A stretch of 64,000 bases of DNA from Neptunicoccus sediminis (GCF_001719615.1 NZ_MDVX01000019.1:1-64000); one strand, 5' to 3'; shown: positions 8,596 to 17,877, counted from the first letter of the stretch. Notes: a model not told the origin generated them from the sequence alone. Made by a program: numbers and translations.

Positions 8596-9225
8596 ATGAG
8601 CCAGATTGATTCCCTCTTTGTGACCCGCCTGTACCGCGCCCAACTGACCGAGCTGGGCGCCGCCATTAACCCTGATGAGCTGGAGGCGACCTGTCTGTCC
8701 ATCGCAGACGACGACGAGGCCGGACAGGACTGGTGCGAGGAGAACGATTTCCCCGGTTACACCAGCTATGCGAGCCTTGACGATCTGCCGTGGCGCTTTC
8801 CGATCTTTAAGGATCTGGTCGCGTCACTGGATGCCCATGTGGCCGCTTTTGCCGAAGATCTGGCCTTTGATCTGGAGGGGCGCGCCCTGCGGCTCGACAG
8901 TTTGTGGATCAATATTCTGCCGACAGGGGGGATTCATACCTCTCATATCCATCCCCATTCCGCGATCAGTGGTACGACCTATGTGGCGATGCCGTCGGAT
9001 GCCAGCGCAATCAAATTCGAAGACCCGCGCCTTGCCATGATGATGGCCGCGCCCACCCGTAAGAAAGACGCAGCGGGCGATTTAAAGCCGTTTCATTACG
9101 TGGCACCGAAGGTCGGGGATGTGTTGCTATGGGAAAGCTGGCTGCGCCATGAGGTGCCGATGAATATGTCCGACGAAGAGCGGATCTCGGTCAGTTTCAA
9201 CTATGCGCTGGTAGAGGCAAAGTAA
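8596..9225 (+). CDS. TIGR02466-type putative 2OG-Fe(II) oxygenase
   Basis: 209 aa from ATG 8596 (MSQIDSLFVTRLYRA). The segment GGIHTSHIHPHSAISGTTYV (residues about 112-131) and the later HEVPMNMSDEERISVSFNY (about 185-204) follow the TIGR02466 layout: metal-binding histidines in the first, a distal His and Arg/Ser in the second, as in cupin-fold 2-oxoglutarate oxygenases. The substrate is unknown. The frame is open 120 nt further upstream but overlaps the symporter end. It may be cotranscribed with the symporter. Confidence 0.75.
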   Translation: MSQIDSLFVTRLYRAQLTELGAAINPDELEATCLSIADDDEAGQDWCEENDFPGYTSYASLDDLPWRFPIFKDLVASLDAHVAAFAEDLAFDLEGRALRLDSLWINILPTGGIHTSHIHPHSAISGTTYVAMPSDASAIKFEDPRLAMMMAAPTRKKDAAGDLKPFHYVAPKVGDVLLWESWLRHEVPMNMSDEERISVSFNYALVEAK

Positions 9226-9339
9226 CGCTGCCCATTGGCGTTTTTGTGATCTCTGCCGCCCTCGACAGGGGGGCAGTGGATTGCTAGCCTGCGCCGAAAC
9301 TGATGAAGACCAAAAAGATCAAGACGTGGGGGCAGTTCC

Positions 9340-9909
9340 ATTATTAGCCGTTTCTTTACCGCTTTCGCGCTGGTGTTAACCCTCTTTCTGGCAGCCTGCG
9401 GGACACCCCCGCCGGACCGTCTGCCCCCTGTGCAACAGTCTGAAGTTGCCGCGCTGGAGGCCAGTATCCTTGCGCTGGGACCGAATGTTGACCCCGCTGA
9501 AGCGGCCCGCGCGGCCTCTATCGCGTTTCACTATCCGCGCAAACTGGCGGTGGAATACGGCGTCACCGACCCACCGCTCATTCACAATACCAAGGTGAAT
9601 GCGGGCACCCGTCCGCGCGGTCTGTGCTGGCATTGGGCGGAAGATATGGAAAACCGTCTGGCGGCAGAGAATTTTCAAACGCTGGAGCTGCACCGTGCCA
9701 TTGCCAATTCCGATGTGGCCTTCCGGATTGATCATTCAACAGTTCTGATCGGGCGTGTCGGCAGCACGATGGAAGAATCGATCATCCTTGATCCGTGGCG
9801 CTATGGGGGGCCGTTGTATTGGGGGACCGTGGCTGGCGACAGGAAATACAAATGGCTGCGTCAGGAAGATGTGCTGGCCCGCCGCGCGGCTGAACGGGCG
9901 GCAGGTTAG
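9340..9909 (+). CDS. Putative lipoprotein, apparent non-standard start
   Basis: The frame reads SRFFTAFALVLTLFLAACG at its start: basic residue, hydrophobic core and lipobox LAAC, so a lipoprotein anchored to a membrane. No ATG, GTG or TTG precedes the signal; the first standard start (GTG 9373) would cut the signal to about eight residues. ATT at 9340 or 9343, with GGGGGC about 7 nt upstream of 9340, would restore a full signal peptide; the next upstream in-frame stop is 9304. The mature part (about 170 aa) contains GLCWHWAEDMENRL and IDHSTVLIGRVG, ending in a basic helix. Resembles conserved roseobacter hypothetical proteins; function unknown. Confidence 0.65.
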   Translation: MISRFFTAFALVLTLFLAACGTPPPDRLPPVQQSEVAALEASILALGPNVDPAEAARAASIAFHYPRKLAVEYGVTDPPLIHNTKVNAGTRPRGLCWHWAEDMENRLAAENFQTLELHRAIANSDVAFRIDHSTVLIGRVGSTMEESIILDPWRYGGPLYWGTVAGDRKYKWLRQEDVLARRAAERAAG

Positions 9910-9935
9910 GGCAGGGCGCTGCGCCCCGCCGCAGT

Positions 9936-10223
9936 TCAAAGGTTCACTGTGATGTCCGAAACCGCAGGGAAGGGGCCGCCCTCTAGTGCTACGATCACAT
10001 CAAAAGGATCGCTACCAGCGTTAACGAAGTTCAGGATGACGGAAGCGGTCGGATCTTCTTCGGTGCCTGTTTCTTCTATCCGCAAGCCGGTGTAGGTGGT
10101 GTCCTTACGTTTCCGCGTGTAATCGCGGAGAGATTGGCCGCAAGAAATTCGTCTGTTACCGGCACCGGCGTTGCATTTCGCGGGTGCTGACAGCGGATTG
10201 CATAGTGCCGGCGTCTTTGCTAA
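9936..10223 (-). pseudogene. Gene remnant: 95-codon open frame without a start
   Basis: The minus strand reads from after a stop at 10224-10226 to TGA at 9936-9938. The translation includes CGQSLRDYTRKRKDTTYTGL and later EDPTASVILNFVNAGSDPF, ending GGPFPAVSDITVNL: normal protein-like composition, not a shadow. There is no ATG, GTG or TTG in frame before the conserved-looking part. An ATG at 10228 in another frame runs 23 codons and stops, as expected after a frameshift. I read it as the 3' end of a degraded gene in the rplP-rpmC gap. The rest of the gap (9910-10388) shows nothing else. Confidence 0.5.
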
Positions 10224-10388
10224 TCATGGGCGAAGGTCCGGTCTTGTGATAAAACCCCTTGCCAGCCTGCCCTATCCAACCTATAGAGCGCGTTCATCAT
10301 CCACTCCATTGGAATCAGGGTGACGTATGTGCATGCGAAAGTATGCGTCTATGCGGCCTGCCAATGATGTTGAAAAAAGGAAATGGCT

Positions 10389-10592
10389 ATGGATGCCAAC
10401 GAACTTCGGGGCAAAACCCCGGATGAGCTTCGTACGGAGCTTGTCAATCTTAAGAAAGAAGCGTTCAACCTGCGTTTTCAAGCGGCCACAAGCCAGCTGG
10501 AAAACACTTCACGTGTACGCCAGGTTCGCCGCGATGTTGCGCGTGTGAACACAATCTTGAACCAAAAAGCTGCTGAAGCAGCGGCTGAATAA
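10389..10592 (+). CDS. rpmC: 50S ribosomal protein L29
   Basis: L29, 67 aa ([20 protein letters not shown]), a small helical-hairpin protein near the tunnel exit; the motif [23 protein letters not shown] is the usual second helix (given in part). ATG 10383 also exists (MAMDANEL), but the AAAAGGAA site at 10375-10382 nearly touches it and is 7-8 nt from 10389. It starts the spc half of the cluster after the 3.7-kb interruption, so a promoter is expected in 10224-10380; none is clear. Confidence 0.93.
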   Translation: MDANELRGKTPDELRTELVNLKKEAFNLRFQAATSQLENTSRVRQVRRDVARVNTILNQKAAEAAAE

Positions 10593-10605
10593 GGAAGTGT
10601 GAACA

Positions 10606-10842
10606 ATGCCTAAGCGTATCCTCACCGGCACTGTGACCAGCGACCAGAATGCACAGACTGTAACAGTTTCTGTTGAACGTCGTTTCACACATCCGGTTCT
10701 GAAAAAGACCATCCGTAAGTCCAAAAAATACCGGGCTCACGATGCGAACGAGCAATTCAAAGTTGGTGACAAAGTCCGCATTCAGGAATGTGCGCCAGTT
10801 TCGAAGACCAAACGCTGGGAAGTTCTGACAGACGCCTCCTGA
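10606..10842 (+). CDS. rpsQ: 30S ribosomal protein S17
   Basis: S17, 78 aa, a primary 16S rRNA-binding OB-fold protein. It starts [19 protein letters not shown] and contains [20 protein letters not shown] and the Cys-containing [11 protein letters not shown], all family-typical. A 79-nt gap with a weak hairpin (around 10879-10900) precedes rplN. Confidence 0.96.
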   Translation: MPKRILTGTVTSDQNAQTVTVSVERRFTHPVLKKTIRKSKKYRAHDANEQFKVGDKVRIQECAPVSKTKRWEVLTDAS

Positions 10843-10921
10843 GGCCCTGCCGAAACCATCAGTTAATCGAAACCCTGGGGCCTAGACTGCATTTAGGTCC
10901 TCAAAGGTCGGAGTATCTACC

Positions 10922-11290
10922 ATGATCCAGATGCAGACCAATCTTGACGTAGCTGACAACAGCGGCGCACGCCGTGTTCAGTGCATTAAGGTTCTGGGCG
11001 GTTCCAAGCGGAAGTACGCTTCCGTGGGCGACATTATTGTTGTCTCTGTGAAAGAAGCCATTCCACGCGGTCGCGTGAAAAAAGGTGAAGTTCGCAAGGC
11101 AGTTGTTGTGCGCACCGCCAAAGAAGTCCGTCGTGAAGACGGCACAGCGATCCGTTTCGACGGAAATGCTGCCGTTCTCTTGAACAACGCTGGTGAGCCT
11201 GTTGGCACACGTATTTTCGGGCCGGTGGTTCGTGAGCTGCGTTCCAAGAACTTCATGAAGATCATTTCTCTTGCGCCGGAGGTGCTGTAA
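10922..11290 (+). CDS. rplN: 50S ribosomal protein L14
   Basis: L14, 122 aa, at the subunit interface. [18 protein letters not shown] and the end [12 protein letters not shown] are diagnostic. A GGTCGGAG site precedes it. Its TAA overlaps the rplX ATG by one base. Confidence 0.97.
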   Translation: MIQMQTNLDVADNSGARRVQCIKVLGGSKRKYASVGDIIVVSVKEAIPRGRVKKGEVRKAVVVRTAKEVRREDGTAIRFDGNAAVLLNNAGEPVGTRIFGPVVRELRSKNFMKIISLAPEVL

Positions 11291-11604
11291 TGGCTGCTAA
11301 ACTGCGTAAAGGTGACAAGGTCATCGTGCTGGCCGGTAAGGACAAAGGGAAAGAGGGCGAGATTTCGTCTGTAAACCCGTCCACTGGCAAAGCTATCGTT
11401 TCTGGCGTTAACGTGGCGATCCGCCATCAGGCCCAGACACAGAACTCTCAGGGTGGTCGTGTACCAACCGAGATGCCGATCCAACTGAGCAACCTTGCTT
11501 TGGTCGATCCTAAAGACGGCGGCCCGACACGGGTTGGTTTCAAAATGGACGGCGACAAGAAAGTCCGTTTTGCCAAGAAATCGGGAGAAGTGATCAATGG
11601 CTGA
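11290..11604 (+). CDS. rplX: 50S ribosomal protein L24
   Basis: L24, 104 aa, an assembly initiator. It carries the KOW motif near the N-terminus ([20 protein letters not shown]) and the conserved [11 protein letters not shown]. It overlaps rplE by 8 nt, so the two are translationally coupled. Confidence 0.96.
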   Translation: MAAKLRKGDKVIVLAGKDKGKEGEISSVNPSTGKAIVSGVNVAIRHQAQTQNSQGGRVPTEMPIQLSNLALVDPKDGGPTRVGFKMDGDKKVRFAKKSGEVING

Positions 11605-12148
11605 TTATACTCCACGCCTGAAGGCTGCGTATAAGGACACGATCCGCGCTGCCATGAAAGAAGAGTTCGGTTACAAGAACGACATGCAAATCCCCAAGCT
11701 CGAAAAAATCGTGCTGAACATGGGTGTTGGCGAAGCCGTAAACGACTCTAAGAAAATCCGCTCTGCTGTATCCGATATGGCCGCTATTGCCGGTCAGCAG
11801 CCTGTGATTACCAAAGCGAAGAAATCCATCGCTGGTTTCCGCGTTCGTGAAGACATGCCTTTGGGTGTGAAAGTCACGCTGCGTGGCGATCAGATGTATG
11901 AATTCCTTGATCGTCTGATCACAGTTGCAATGCCTCGTATCCGCGACTTCCGCGGTGTATCGGGCAAGAGCTTTGACGGCCGTGGCAACTATGCCATGGG
12001 TCTGAAAGAGCACATCGTGTTCCCGGAAATCGACTACGATAAAGTTGATGTCATGTGGGGCATGGATATCGCCTTCAACACGAACGCGAACACAGATGCG
12101 GAAGCGAAAAGTCTGTTGAAGCACTTTAACGTGCCTTTCACAAACTGA
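11597..12148 (+). CDS. rplE: 50S ribosomal protein L5
   Basis: L5, 183 aa, binds 5S rRNA and contacts P-site tRNA. It shows [20 protein letters not shown] and [20 protein letters not shown], plus the C-terminal [20 protein letters not shown]. Length and motifs are normal for alphaproteobacteria. Confidence 0.97.
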   Translation: MADYTPRLKAAYKDTIRAAMKEEFGYKNDMQIPKLEKIVLNMGVGEAVNDSKKIRSAVSDMAAIAGQQPVITKAKKSIAGFRVREDMPLGVKVTLRGDQMYEFLDRLITVAMPRIRDFRGVSGKSFDGRGNYAMGLKEHIVFPEIDYDKVDVMWGMDIAFNTNANTDAEAKSLLKHFNVPFTN

Positions 12149-12169
12149 TCGCGGACAGGAGAAAACATC

Positions 12170-12475
12170 ATGGCTAAAGCTGCAATGATCCAACGCGAAC
12201 TGAAGCGTCAACGTCTGGTAGAGAAATATGCTGCCAAACGTGCCGCGCTGAAGGAAATCGCGACAAACATGGATCTTCCTATGGAGGAGCGTTTCAAGGC
12301 GCGCCTGAAACTTGCGGAACTTCCCCGCAATTCCTCTGCCACCCGTCTTCACAACCGTTGCCAGGTCTCCGGTCGTCCAAAGGCGTATTATCGTAAACTG
12401 AAAATGTCCCGGATCGCGTTGCGCCAATTGGCGTCTGACGGCCAGATCCCTGGCATGGTCAAATCGAGCTGGTAA
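12170..12475 (+). CDS. rpsN: 30S ribosomal protein S14 (zinc-free form)
   Basis: S14, 101 aa, the long form without the CxxC zinc motifs; only one Cys is seen in [20 protein letters not shown]. It starts [19 protein letters not shown]. An AGGAGAA site lies upstream. It is essential for 30S head assembly. Confidence 0.96.
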   Translation: MAKAAMIQRELKRQRLVEKYAAKRAALKEIATNMDLPMEERFKARLKLAELPRNSSATRLHNRCQVSGRPKAYYRKLKMSRIALRQLASDGQIPGMVKSSW

Positions 12476-12487
12476 GGAGAAGTACAT

Positions 12488-12880
12488 ATGAACGATCCTA
12501 TCGGTGATATGCTCACACGTATTCGCAACGCTCAGATGCGCGGCAAATCCACAGTGAAAACACCTGCTTCCAAACTGCGTGGCTGGGTTCTGGACGTGCT
12601 CCAGAGCGAAGGTTACATCCGCGGCTATGAGGCTGGTACAGGCGCTAACGGTCACCCCGAGCTGGAGATTTCTCTGAAATACTTCGATGGTGTGCCCGTG
12701 ATCAAAGAACTGAAGCGGGTATCCACACCTGGCCGTCGCGTTTATGCGAACGTCAAGGATATGCCATCGGTTCGCCAAGGTCTCGGCGTTTCCATCGTAT
12801 CGACATCCAAGGGTGTCATGTCAGACGCACAAGCACGCGCAGCCAATGTCGGCGGCGAAGTGTTGTGCACAATCTTCTAA
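12488..12880 (+). CDS. rpsH: 30S ribosomal protein S8
   Basis: S8, 130 aa, binds the 16S central domain. It starts [19 protein letters not shown] and ends with the typical [20 protein letters not shown]. In E. coli S8 represses the spc operon at the L5 gene; no equivalent structure was identified here. Confidence 0.97.
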   Translation: MNDPIGDMLTRIRNAQMRGKSTVKTPASKLRGWVLDVLQSEGYIRGYEAGTGANGHPELEISLKYFDGVPVIKELKRVSTPGRRVYANVKDMPSVRQGLGVSIVSTSKGVMSDAQARAANVGGEVLCTIF

Positions 12881-12890
12881 GGGGTGACAG

Positions 12891-13424
12891 ATGTCTCGTA
12901 TTGGTAAAAAACCGGTCGAGCTGCCCAGCGGCGTAACTGCCTCTGTGTCTGGCCAGACCGTAGAAGTAAAAGGCCCAAAGGGTGTGCGCACCTTCAAGGC
13001 AACTGACGATGTAACGCTTACCGTTGAAGACAACGGTGTGCTGGTTACTCCTCGTGGCAAGTCCAAACGGGCACGCCAGCAATGGGGTATGAGCCGCACA
13101 CAGATCGCCAACCTGGTAACAGGCGTGACTGAAGGCTTCAAAAAAGAGCTGGAAATCAACGGTGTTGGTTATCGTGCACAGATGCAGGGCAACACCCTGA
13201 AGCTGGCGCTCGGTCTGTCCCACGACGTTGAGTACCAAGTGCCCGATGGCATCACGGTAACAGCGCCCAAGCCGACCGAAATCATTGTTGAAGGTATCGA
13301 CCAGCAAGTTGTTGGTCAGGTTGCAGCAAACATTCGTCAATACCGGAAACCGGAGCCCTACAAAGGTAAAGGTATCAAGTACAAAGACGAATATATCTTC
13401 CGCAAAGAAGGTAAGAAGAAGTAA
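12891..13424 (+). CDS. rplF: 50S ribosomal protein L6
   Basis: L6, 177 aa, near the factor-binding centre. It starts [19 protein letters not shown] and carries the L6 signature close to the C-terminus ([18 protein letters not shown]). Normal length; 12 nt before rplR. Confidence 0.97.
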   Translation: MSRIGKKPVELPSGVTASVSGQTVEVKGPKGVRTFKATDDVTLTVEDNGVLVTPRGKSKRARQQWGMSRTQIANLVTGVTEGFKKELEINGVGYRAQMQGNTLKLALGLSHDVEYQVPDGITVTAPKPTEIIVEGIDQQVVGQVAANIRQYRKPEPYKGKGIKYKDEYIFRKEGKKK

Positions 13425-13436
13425 GGAACGCATAAC

Positions 13437-13796
13437 ATGGCTATTAGCAAGAGAACTCTGTTCCTCAAGCGCCGTATGCGCAACCGGAGCAAAATGCGGA
13501 AGGTGGCTGCTGGCCGCCCCCGTCTGAGCGTACACCGCTCTTCCAAGAACATCAGCGTCCAGCTGATCGACGATGTGAATGGCGTAACACTGGCGTCTGC
13601 TTCCACTATGGAAAAAGATCTCGGTGTTGTGGGTAAGAACAACGTCGAAGCCTCTGCCAAAGTTGGCGCAGCAATCGCAGAACGTGCGAAAAAAGCCGGT
13701 GTTGACACCTGCTATTTCGACCGTGGCGGTTTCCTGTTCCACGGCAAGGTAAAAGCGCTCGCAGATGCAGCCCGTGAAGGCGGTCTGAAATTCTAA
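13437..13796 (+). CDS. rplR: 50S ribosomal protein L18
   Basis: L18, 119 aa, 5S rRNA binding. [20 protein letters not shown] and the end [19 protein letters not shown] are diagnostic. It is followed by a hairpin and a 107-nt gap before rpsE, where neighbours in most genomes are closer. Confidence 0.97.
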   Translation: MAISKRTLFLKRRMRNRSKMRKVAAGRPRLSVHRSSKNISVQLIDDVNGVTLASASTMEKDLGVVGKNNVEASAKVGAAIAERAKKAGVDTCYFDRGGFLFHGKVKALADAAREGGLKF

Positions 13797-13803
13797 AGTC
13801 TGC

Positions 13804-13825
13804 AGGTGGGCCTTTCGGCCCACCT
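13804..13825 (+). other. Perfect hairpin between rplR and rpsE
   Basis: aggtgggcc (13804-13812) pairs with ggcccacct (13817-13825) around a TTTC loop. No T run follows, so it is not a classical terminator. It could be an RNA-processing or stabilising stem, or a protein-binding site controlling rpsE. Confidence 0.6.
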
Positions 13826-13903
13826 CGATGATCCGGGGGACGGTTTCGTCCCACCAGGATTGGAACATTTGGGGGAGACCCCACACTATCCAGGAGGCCA
13901 ATG

Positions 13904-14485
13904 ATGGCTAGAGATGACAACCGTCGGGGTCGCGATCGCGACGAGAACCCCGAATTTCAAGATCGCCTTGTAGCGATCAACCGCGTATCCAAAACAGTAA
14001 AAGGCGGTAAGCGCTTTGGTTTTGCTGCGCTGGTCGTTGTTGGCGACCAAAAAGGCCGCGTCGGCTTTGGCAAAGGTAAAGCCAAAGAGGTGCCCGAAGC
14101 AATTCGCAAGGCAACCGAAGCTGCAAAACGCAAAATGATCCGCGTTCCACTGCGTGAGGGTCGTACCCTGCACCACGACATGGAAGGCCGTCACGGCGCT
14201 GGTAAAGTTGTGATGCGGACAGCCCCGCAAGGTACTGGTATCATCGCCGGTGGTCCGATGCGTGCTGTGTTCGAAATGTTGGGTGTTCAGGACGTTGTGT
14301 CCAAATCCATCGGTTCGGCCAACCCGTACAACATGATCCGCGCAACTATGGACGGTCTGACCAAAGAAACCAGCCCGCGCAATGTTGCACAACGTCGTGG
14401 CAAGAAAGTTTCCGACATTCTGCCAAAAACAGACGCCCCTGCCGAAGCACCTGCTGGCGATGTGGCTGAAGAGTTGAAGGTATAA
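13904..14485 (+). CDS. rpsE: 30S ribosomal protein S5
   Basis: S5, 193 aa. It has the alphaproteobacterial charged N-terminus ([18 protein letters not shown]) and the dsRBD-like [20 protein letters not shown]. Two ATGs lie in tandem (13901 and 13904) after the strong AGGAGG at 13892-13897; 13904 gives better spacing. The C-terminus is extended ([15 protein letters not shown]). rpmD follows after 4 nt. Confidence 0.95.
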   Translation: MARDDNRRGRDRDENPEFQDRLVAINRVSKTVKGGKRFGFAALVVVGDQKGRVGFGKGKAKEVPEAIRKATEAAKRKMIRVPLREGRTLHHDMEGRHGAGKVVMRTAPQGTGIIAGGPMRAVFEMLGVQDVVSKSIGSANPYNMIRATMDGLTKETSPRNVAQRRGKKVSDILPKTDAPAEAPAGDVAEELKV

Positions 14486-14489
14486 GATC

Positions 14490-14678
14490 ATGGCTAAAAC
14501 CATTGTTGTAAAACAGATCGGCTCTCCGATCCGTCGCCCTGAAAAACAGCGTCAAACGCTGATCGGTCTGGGCTTGAACAAAATGCACAAAACACGCGAG
14601 CTGGAAGACACTCCTGCTGTGCGCGGCATGATCGCCAAGATCCCTCACATGGTCGAGATCATCGAAGAAAAAGGTTAA
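14490..14678 (+). CDS. rpmD: 50S ribosomal protein L30
   Basis: L30, 62 aa ([20 protein letters not shown]), with the family pattern [20 protein letters not shown]. It is followed by copy 3 of the palindromic repeat and a terminator, so rplO is separated by 235 nt. Confidence 0.95.
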   Translation: MAKTIVVKQIGSPIRRPEKQRQTLIGLGLNKMHKTRELEDTPAVRGMIAKIPHMVEIIEEKG

Positions 14679-14684
14679 GCGTTG

Positions 14685-14708
14685 TGTCGGGCTGAAGCCC
14701 GACCTACG
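14685..14708. repeat. REP-like palindromic repeat, copy 3
   Basis: 24 nt identical to copies 1 and 2. It starts 6 nt after the rpmD stop and ends 10 nt before an intrinsic terminator. Confidence 0.85.
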
Positions 14709-14718
14709 GACCAATTGG

Positions 14719-14747
14719 AACGCCCCTGCATTTGTGGGGGCGTTTTT
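14719..14747 (+). terminator. Intrinsic terminator after rpmD
   Basis: aacgcccc (14719-14726) pairs with ggggcgtt (14737-14744) and a T run follows. The 166 nt from here to rplO contain no gene; an expected promoter for rplO was not clear by eye. Confidence 0.85.
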
Positions 14748-14913
14748 CGTTTCGGGGTGATGGAACATGGTAAATGGAATTCCAGCCTTGCTTTGTGCGC
14801 CTTGCCCCTCTATACGCCACCAATCTGGGAACCTTTCCAGAATCACATCGTAACGCCGTGTTTGCCCCTTTGTCGCTCATCGGGGGTAGTTCCGGCAAAA
14901 GGAGATAGCGACA

Positions 14914-15396
14914 ATGAAACTGAATCAGCTTTCAGACAATCCAGGTGCAACTAAAAAGCGCAAGCGCATTGGCCGTGGTCCGGGTTCCGGCACAGGTAAA
15001 ATGGGTGGCCGTGGTATCAAGGGTCAAAAGTCCCGTTCGGGTGTATCCATCGGCGGTTACGAAGGCGGTCAGATGCCATTGTACCAACGTCTGCCTAAGC
15101 GCGGCTTTAACAACATCAACGCAAAAACACATGCTGTTGTGAACCTTGGTCTGCTGCAAAAATTCATCGACGAGAAGAAAATCGACGCTGGCAAGCCGAT
15201 CACAGAAGAAGTTCTGGTTGAATCCGGTCTGGTGCGTCGCGTGAAGGACGGTGTTCGTATCCTGAACAAGGGCGAAATCACCTCCAAAATCGACCTGACA
15301 GTCACTGGCGCGTCCCGCACTGCTGTTGCGGCTGTTGAAGCGGCTGGCGGCAAGCTGACCGTTGCGCAGGCTGCGAAAGCCGACGCTGACGCCTAA
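14914..15396 (+). CDS. rplO: 50S ribosomal protein L15
   Basis: L15, 160 aa. It starts [20 protein letters not shown], carries the glycine-rich [20 protein letters not shown] and [19 protein letters not shown] motifs, and ends with an Ala/Lys-rich tail. An AAAGGAGA site precedes it. Confidence 0.97.
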   Translation: MKLNQLSDNPGATKKRKRIGRGPGSGTGKMGGRGIKGQKSRSGVSIGGYEGGQMPLYQRLPKRGFNNINAKTHAVVNLGLLQKFIDEKKIDAGKPITEEVLVESGLVRRVKDGVRILNKGEITSKIDLTVTGASRTAVAAVEAAGGKLTVAQAAKADADA

Positions 15397-15520
15397 AGTG
15401 TTCTGGCTGTAATTTGGAAGGCCGGCCCGGTCTGGCGTTTCAAATAAAAGTCAAAACCCTTGAATTGGGCTTGTGAGCGGTGGACCTGCCGCTTACATAA
15501 CTCACGATCAAGTTTTTCGG

Positions 15521-15562
15521 CGCCGCGCGACCCAGTTGATTGGTCCCGCGGCGTTTTGTTTT
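15521..15562 (+). terminator. GC-rich hairpin with T-rich tail before secY
   Basis: gccgcg (15522-15527) pairs with cgcggc (15547-15552), with an inner gacc/ggtc extension, followed by gttttgttttt. It is a terminator or attenuator in the 216-nt gap between rplO and secY, placing secY under reduced read-through or its own control. Confidence 0.7.
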
Positions 15563-15612
15563 TGACGCATCACCCGGGACGCCGCGTGTGCGACTATATG
15601 AAAGGGACGTTC

Positions 15613-16977
15613 ATGGCTTCTGCTGCTGAACAAATGGCCTCCAACCTAAGCTGGGGTGCCTTCGGTAAAGCGAAAGAACTGCAATCTCGTATCCTCTTTG
15701 CATTGGGTTTGTTGATTGTATACCGGATCGGGACGTTTATCCCCGTGCCCGGCATCGACGCCGGTGCGCTGCGGGAATTTGTCGAGGGGGCCCAGACTGG
15801 TGTGGGCGGTATCCTCAACATGTTCTCGGGCGGTGCGATTGGCCGGATGGCGATCTTTGCGCTGGGGATCATGCCCTATATTTCTGCCTCCATTATCGTC
15901 CAGCTTCTGACAGCGATGGTTCCGTCTCTGGAACAGCTGAAGAAAGAGGGCGAGGCCGGACGCAAGAAGATCAACCAATACACCCGCTACGGCACTGTCG
16001 CGCTGGCGTTCTTTCAGGCTTACGGCATGTCCCGCGGGCTAGAGGCTGGCGATCTTGCAACCAACCCTGGTTTCCTCAGCTTCCAACTGCCTGCGATTAT
16101 CACGCTGGTCGGGGGCACCATGTTCCTGATGTGGCTGGGTGAACAGATCACGGCACGGGGCATCGGTAACGGTATCTCCCTGATCATCTTCGTTGGGATT
16201 ATCGCGGAATTGCCTGCTGCACTGGCACAGTTCTTTGCGTCGGGTCGCTCCGGTGCGCTGTCCCCTGCGGTTATCGTTGGTGTGATGGTCATGGTTGTGG
16301 TTGTGATCGCGTTTATCGTGTTCATGGAACGCGCCCTGCGCAAGATCCACATCCAATACCCCAAACGTCAGGTTGGCATGAAGGTTTACGGGGGTGAGTC
16401 CTCTCACCTGCCGATCAAGATCAACCCTGCCGGTGTTATCCCGCCGATCTTTGCCTCTGCGCTGTTGTTGTTGCCAACAACGATTTCCACGTTCTCCGGC
16501 ACGCAAACCAGCCCGTTCATGAACACGCTGCTGGCCTATTTCGGGCCGGGGCAGCCGCTCTATCTGCTGTTCTTCGTCGGCATGATCGTGTTCTTCAGCT
16601 ATTTCTACACCGCCAATGTGTCGTTCAAGACAGATGACGTTGCAGACAATCTGAAAAAGCAGAACGGTTTTGTTCCGGGTATCCGTCCGGGCAAAAAGAC
16701 AGAAGAGTATCTTGATTACGTGGTCGCGCGTATCCTTGTGCTTGGCTCGGCCTATCTGGCGGCGATCTGTCTGTTCCCGGAAATCCTGCGCTCGCAACTG
16801 GCGATTCCCTTCTACTTTGGCGGGACATCCCTGTTGATTGTTGTGTCGGTGACGATGGACACAATCACGCAAGTGCAGTCCCATCTGCTGGCCCACCAGT
16901 ATGAAAGTCTGATTGAGAAATCCAAGCTGCGTGGCAAGAACCGCAGCAAAGCACGGGGCGGACGTCGGGGCCGCTAG
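15613..16977 (+). CDS. secY: Protein translocase subunit SecY
   Basis: SecY, 454 aa, the pore of the SecYEG channel in the inner membrane. ATG 15613 (MASAAEQMASNLSWGAFGKA) has AAAGGGA 7 nt upstream. An in-frame ATG at 15598 and an open frame back to 15460 are less likely. Ten hydrophobic segments are seen. Family motifs include RIGTFIPVPGIDAGAL, GIMPYISASIIVQLL (plug/TM2), and cytosolic loops YPKRQVGMKVYGGE and NGFVPGIRPGKKTEEYL. It ends in a basic tail. A terminator follows. Confidence 0.96.
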   Translation: MASAAEQMASNLSWGAFGKAKELQSRILFALGLLIVYRIGTFIPVPGIDAGALREFVEGAQTGVGGILNMFSGGAIGRMAIFALGIMPYISASIIVQLLTAMVPSLEQLKKEGEAGRKKINQYTRYGTVALAFFQAYGMSRGLEAGDLATNPGFLSFQLPAIITLVGGTMFLMWLGEQITARGIGNGISLIIFVGIIAELPAALAQFFASGRSGALSPAVIVGVMVMVVVVIAFIVFMERALRKIHIQYPKRQVGMKVYGGESSHLPIKINPAGVIPPIFASALLLLPTTISTFSGTQTSPFMNTLLAYFGPGQPLYLLFFVGMIVFFSYFYTANVSFKTDDVADNLKKQNGFVPGIRPGKKTEEYLDYVVARILVLGSAYLAAICLFPEILRSQLAIPFYFGGTSLLIVVSVTMDTITQVQSHLLAHQYESLIEKSKLRGKNRSKARGGRRGR

Positions 16978-17010
16978 ACCCTCTGGACGTAACGTTTCAG
17001 TGACCTTTAG

Positions 17011-17044
17011 AAAGGCCGTATCGATCCCGACGCGGCCTTTTTTC
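17011..17044 (+). terminator. Intrinsic terminator after secY
   Basis: aaaggccg (17011-17018) pairs with cggccttt (17033-17040) and is followed by Ts. It separates secY from adk, which begins 130 nt later. Confidence 0.85.
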
Positions 17045-17172
17045 TTGGTGTGAGGGGGCAGGGTGCCCAGCGGCTGCCTGCGACGTGTATGCGCAAGTAT
17101 ACGTTTCTTGTTTTCGCCCGGCATAAAATGAGGCTATAGCTGTGCGCGTGCTGCGATATGAAGGGAATCTAC

Positions 17173-17823
17173 ATGAATATTATTTTGCTTGGCCCACCGG
17201 GTGCCGGTAAAGGAACACAGGCTGCAATGCTGGTGGAAGAGCGGAATATGGTGCAGCTCAGCACGGGCGACATGCTGCGTGCGGCACGGACTTCCGGAAC
17301 TGAAATGGGGAAAACGGTTGCCGGTGTGATGGACCGCGGTGAGCTGGTGACGGATGAGATCGTGATCGGTCTGATCCGCGAGCAGTTGGAAACAGCCAAA
17401 GCCGATGGCGGCTTTATCTTTGACGGTTTCCCGCGCACACTGGCACAGGCGGATGCTCTGGGAGAGCTTCTGGACAGTGTTGGCCAGTCTCTGGACACCG
17501 TGATCGAAATGCGCGTCGATGACGAAGCGCTCGTCTCCCGCATCACCGGCCGCTACACCTGCGCGAATTGCGGGGCGGGTTATCATGATACAGCCAAGAA
17601 ACCGGCGAAAGAAGGTGTTTGCGACAAATGCGGCGGCACCGAGTTCAAACGCCGCGCAGACGACAACGAGGAAAGCCTCAAAACCCGTCTGATGGCCTAT
17701 TACAAAGACACCTCACCGCTGATCGGCTATTACTACGCCAAAGGCCAGTTACAGACCATCGACGGCCTTGCTGCCATTGATGATGTTAAGGCGTCTATCG
17801 ACGGGGCGCTGTCGAACAGCTGA
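17173..17823 (+). CDS. adk: Adenylate kinase with Cys4 LID
   Basis: Adenylate kinase, 216 aa, interconverts ATP+AMP and 2 [19 protein letters not shown] holds the P-loop; FIFDGFPRT is the second signature. The LID domain (about residues 125-163) has two CxxC pairs (YTCANCG and VCDKCGG), the metal-binding form of the long LID. ATG 17173 has AAGGGA 6 nt upstream and is preferred to ATG 17158. It lies in the usual place after secY, followed by its own terminator. Confidence 0.96.
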   Translation: MNIILLGPPGAGKGTQAAMLVEERNMVQLSTGDMLRAARTSGTEMGKTVAGVMDRGELVTDEIVIGLIREQLETAKADGGFIFDGFPRTLAQADALGELLDSVGQSLDTVIEMRVDDEALVSRITGRYTCANCGAGYHDTAKKPAKEGVCDKCGGTEFKRRADDNEESLKTRLMAYYKDTSPLIGYYYAKGQLQTIDGLAAIDDVKASIDGALSNS

Positions 17824-17849
17824 TCCGCGCAGCACATCGGATTTGAATG

Positions 17850-17877
17850 AACCGCTTGCCCTTGCGAGCGGTTTTTT
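17850..17877 (+). terminator. Intrinsic terminator after adk
   Basis: aaccgcttgc (17850-17859) pairs with gcgagcggtt (17864-17873), with one wobble and a 4-nt loop, followed by a T run. Confidence 0.85.

Noticed and set aside
11594-12778. 394-aa minus-strand frame opposite rplE, rpsN and rpsH
   Set aside because: Antisense shadow of three certain ribosomal genes.
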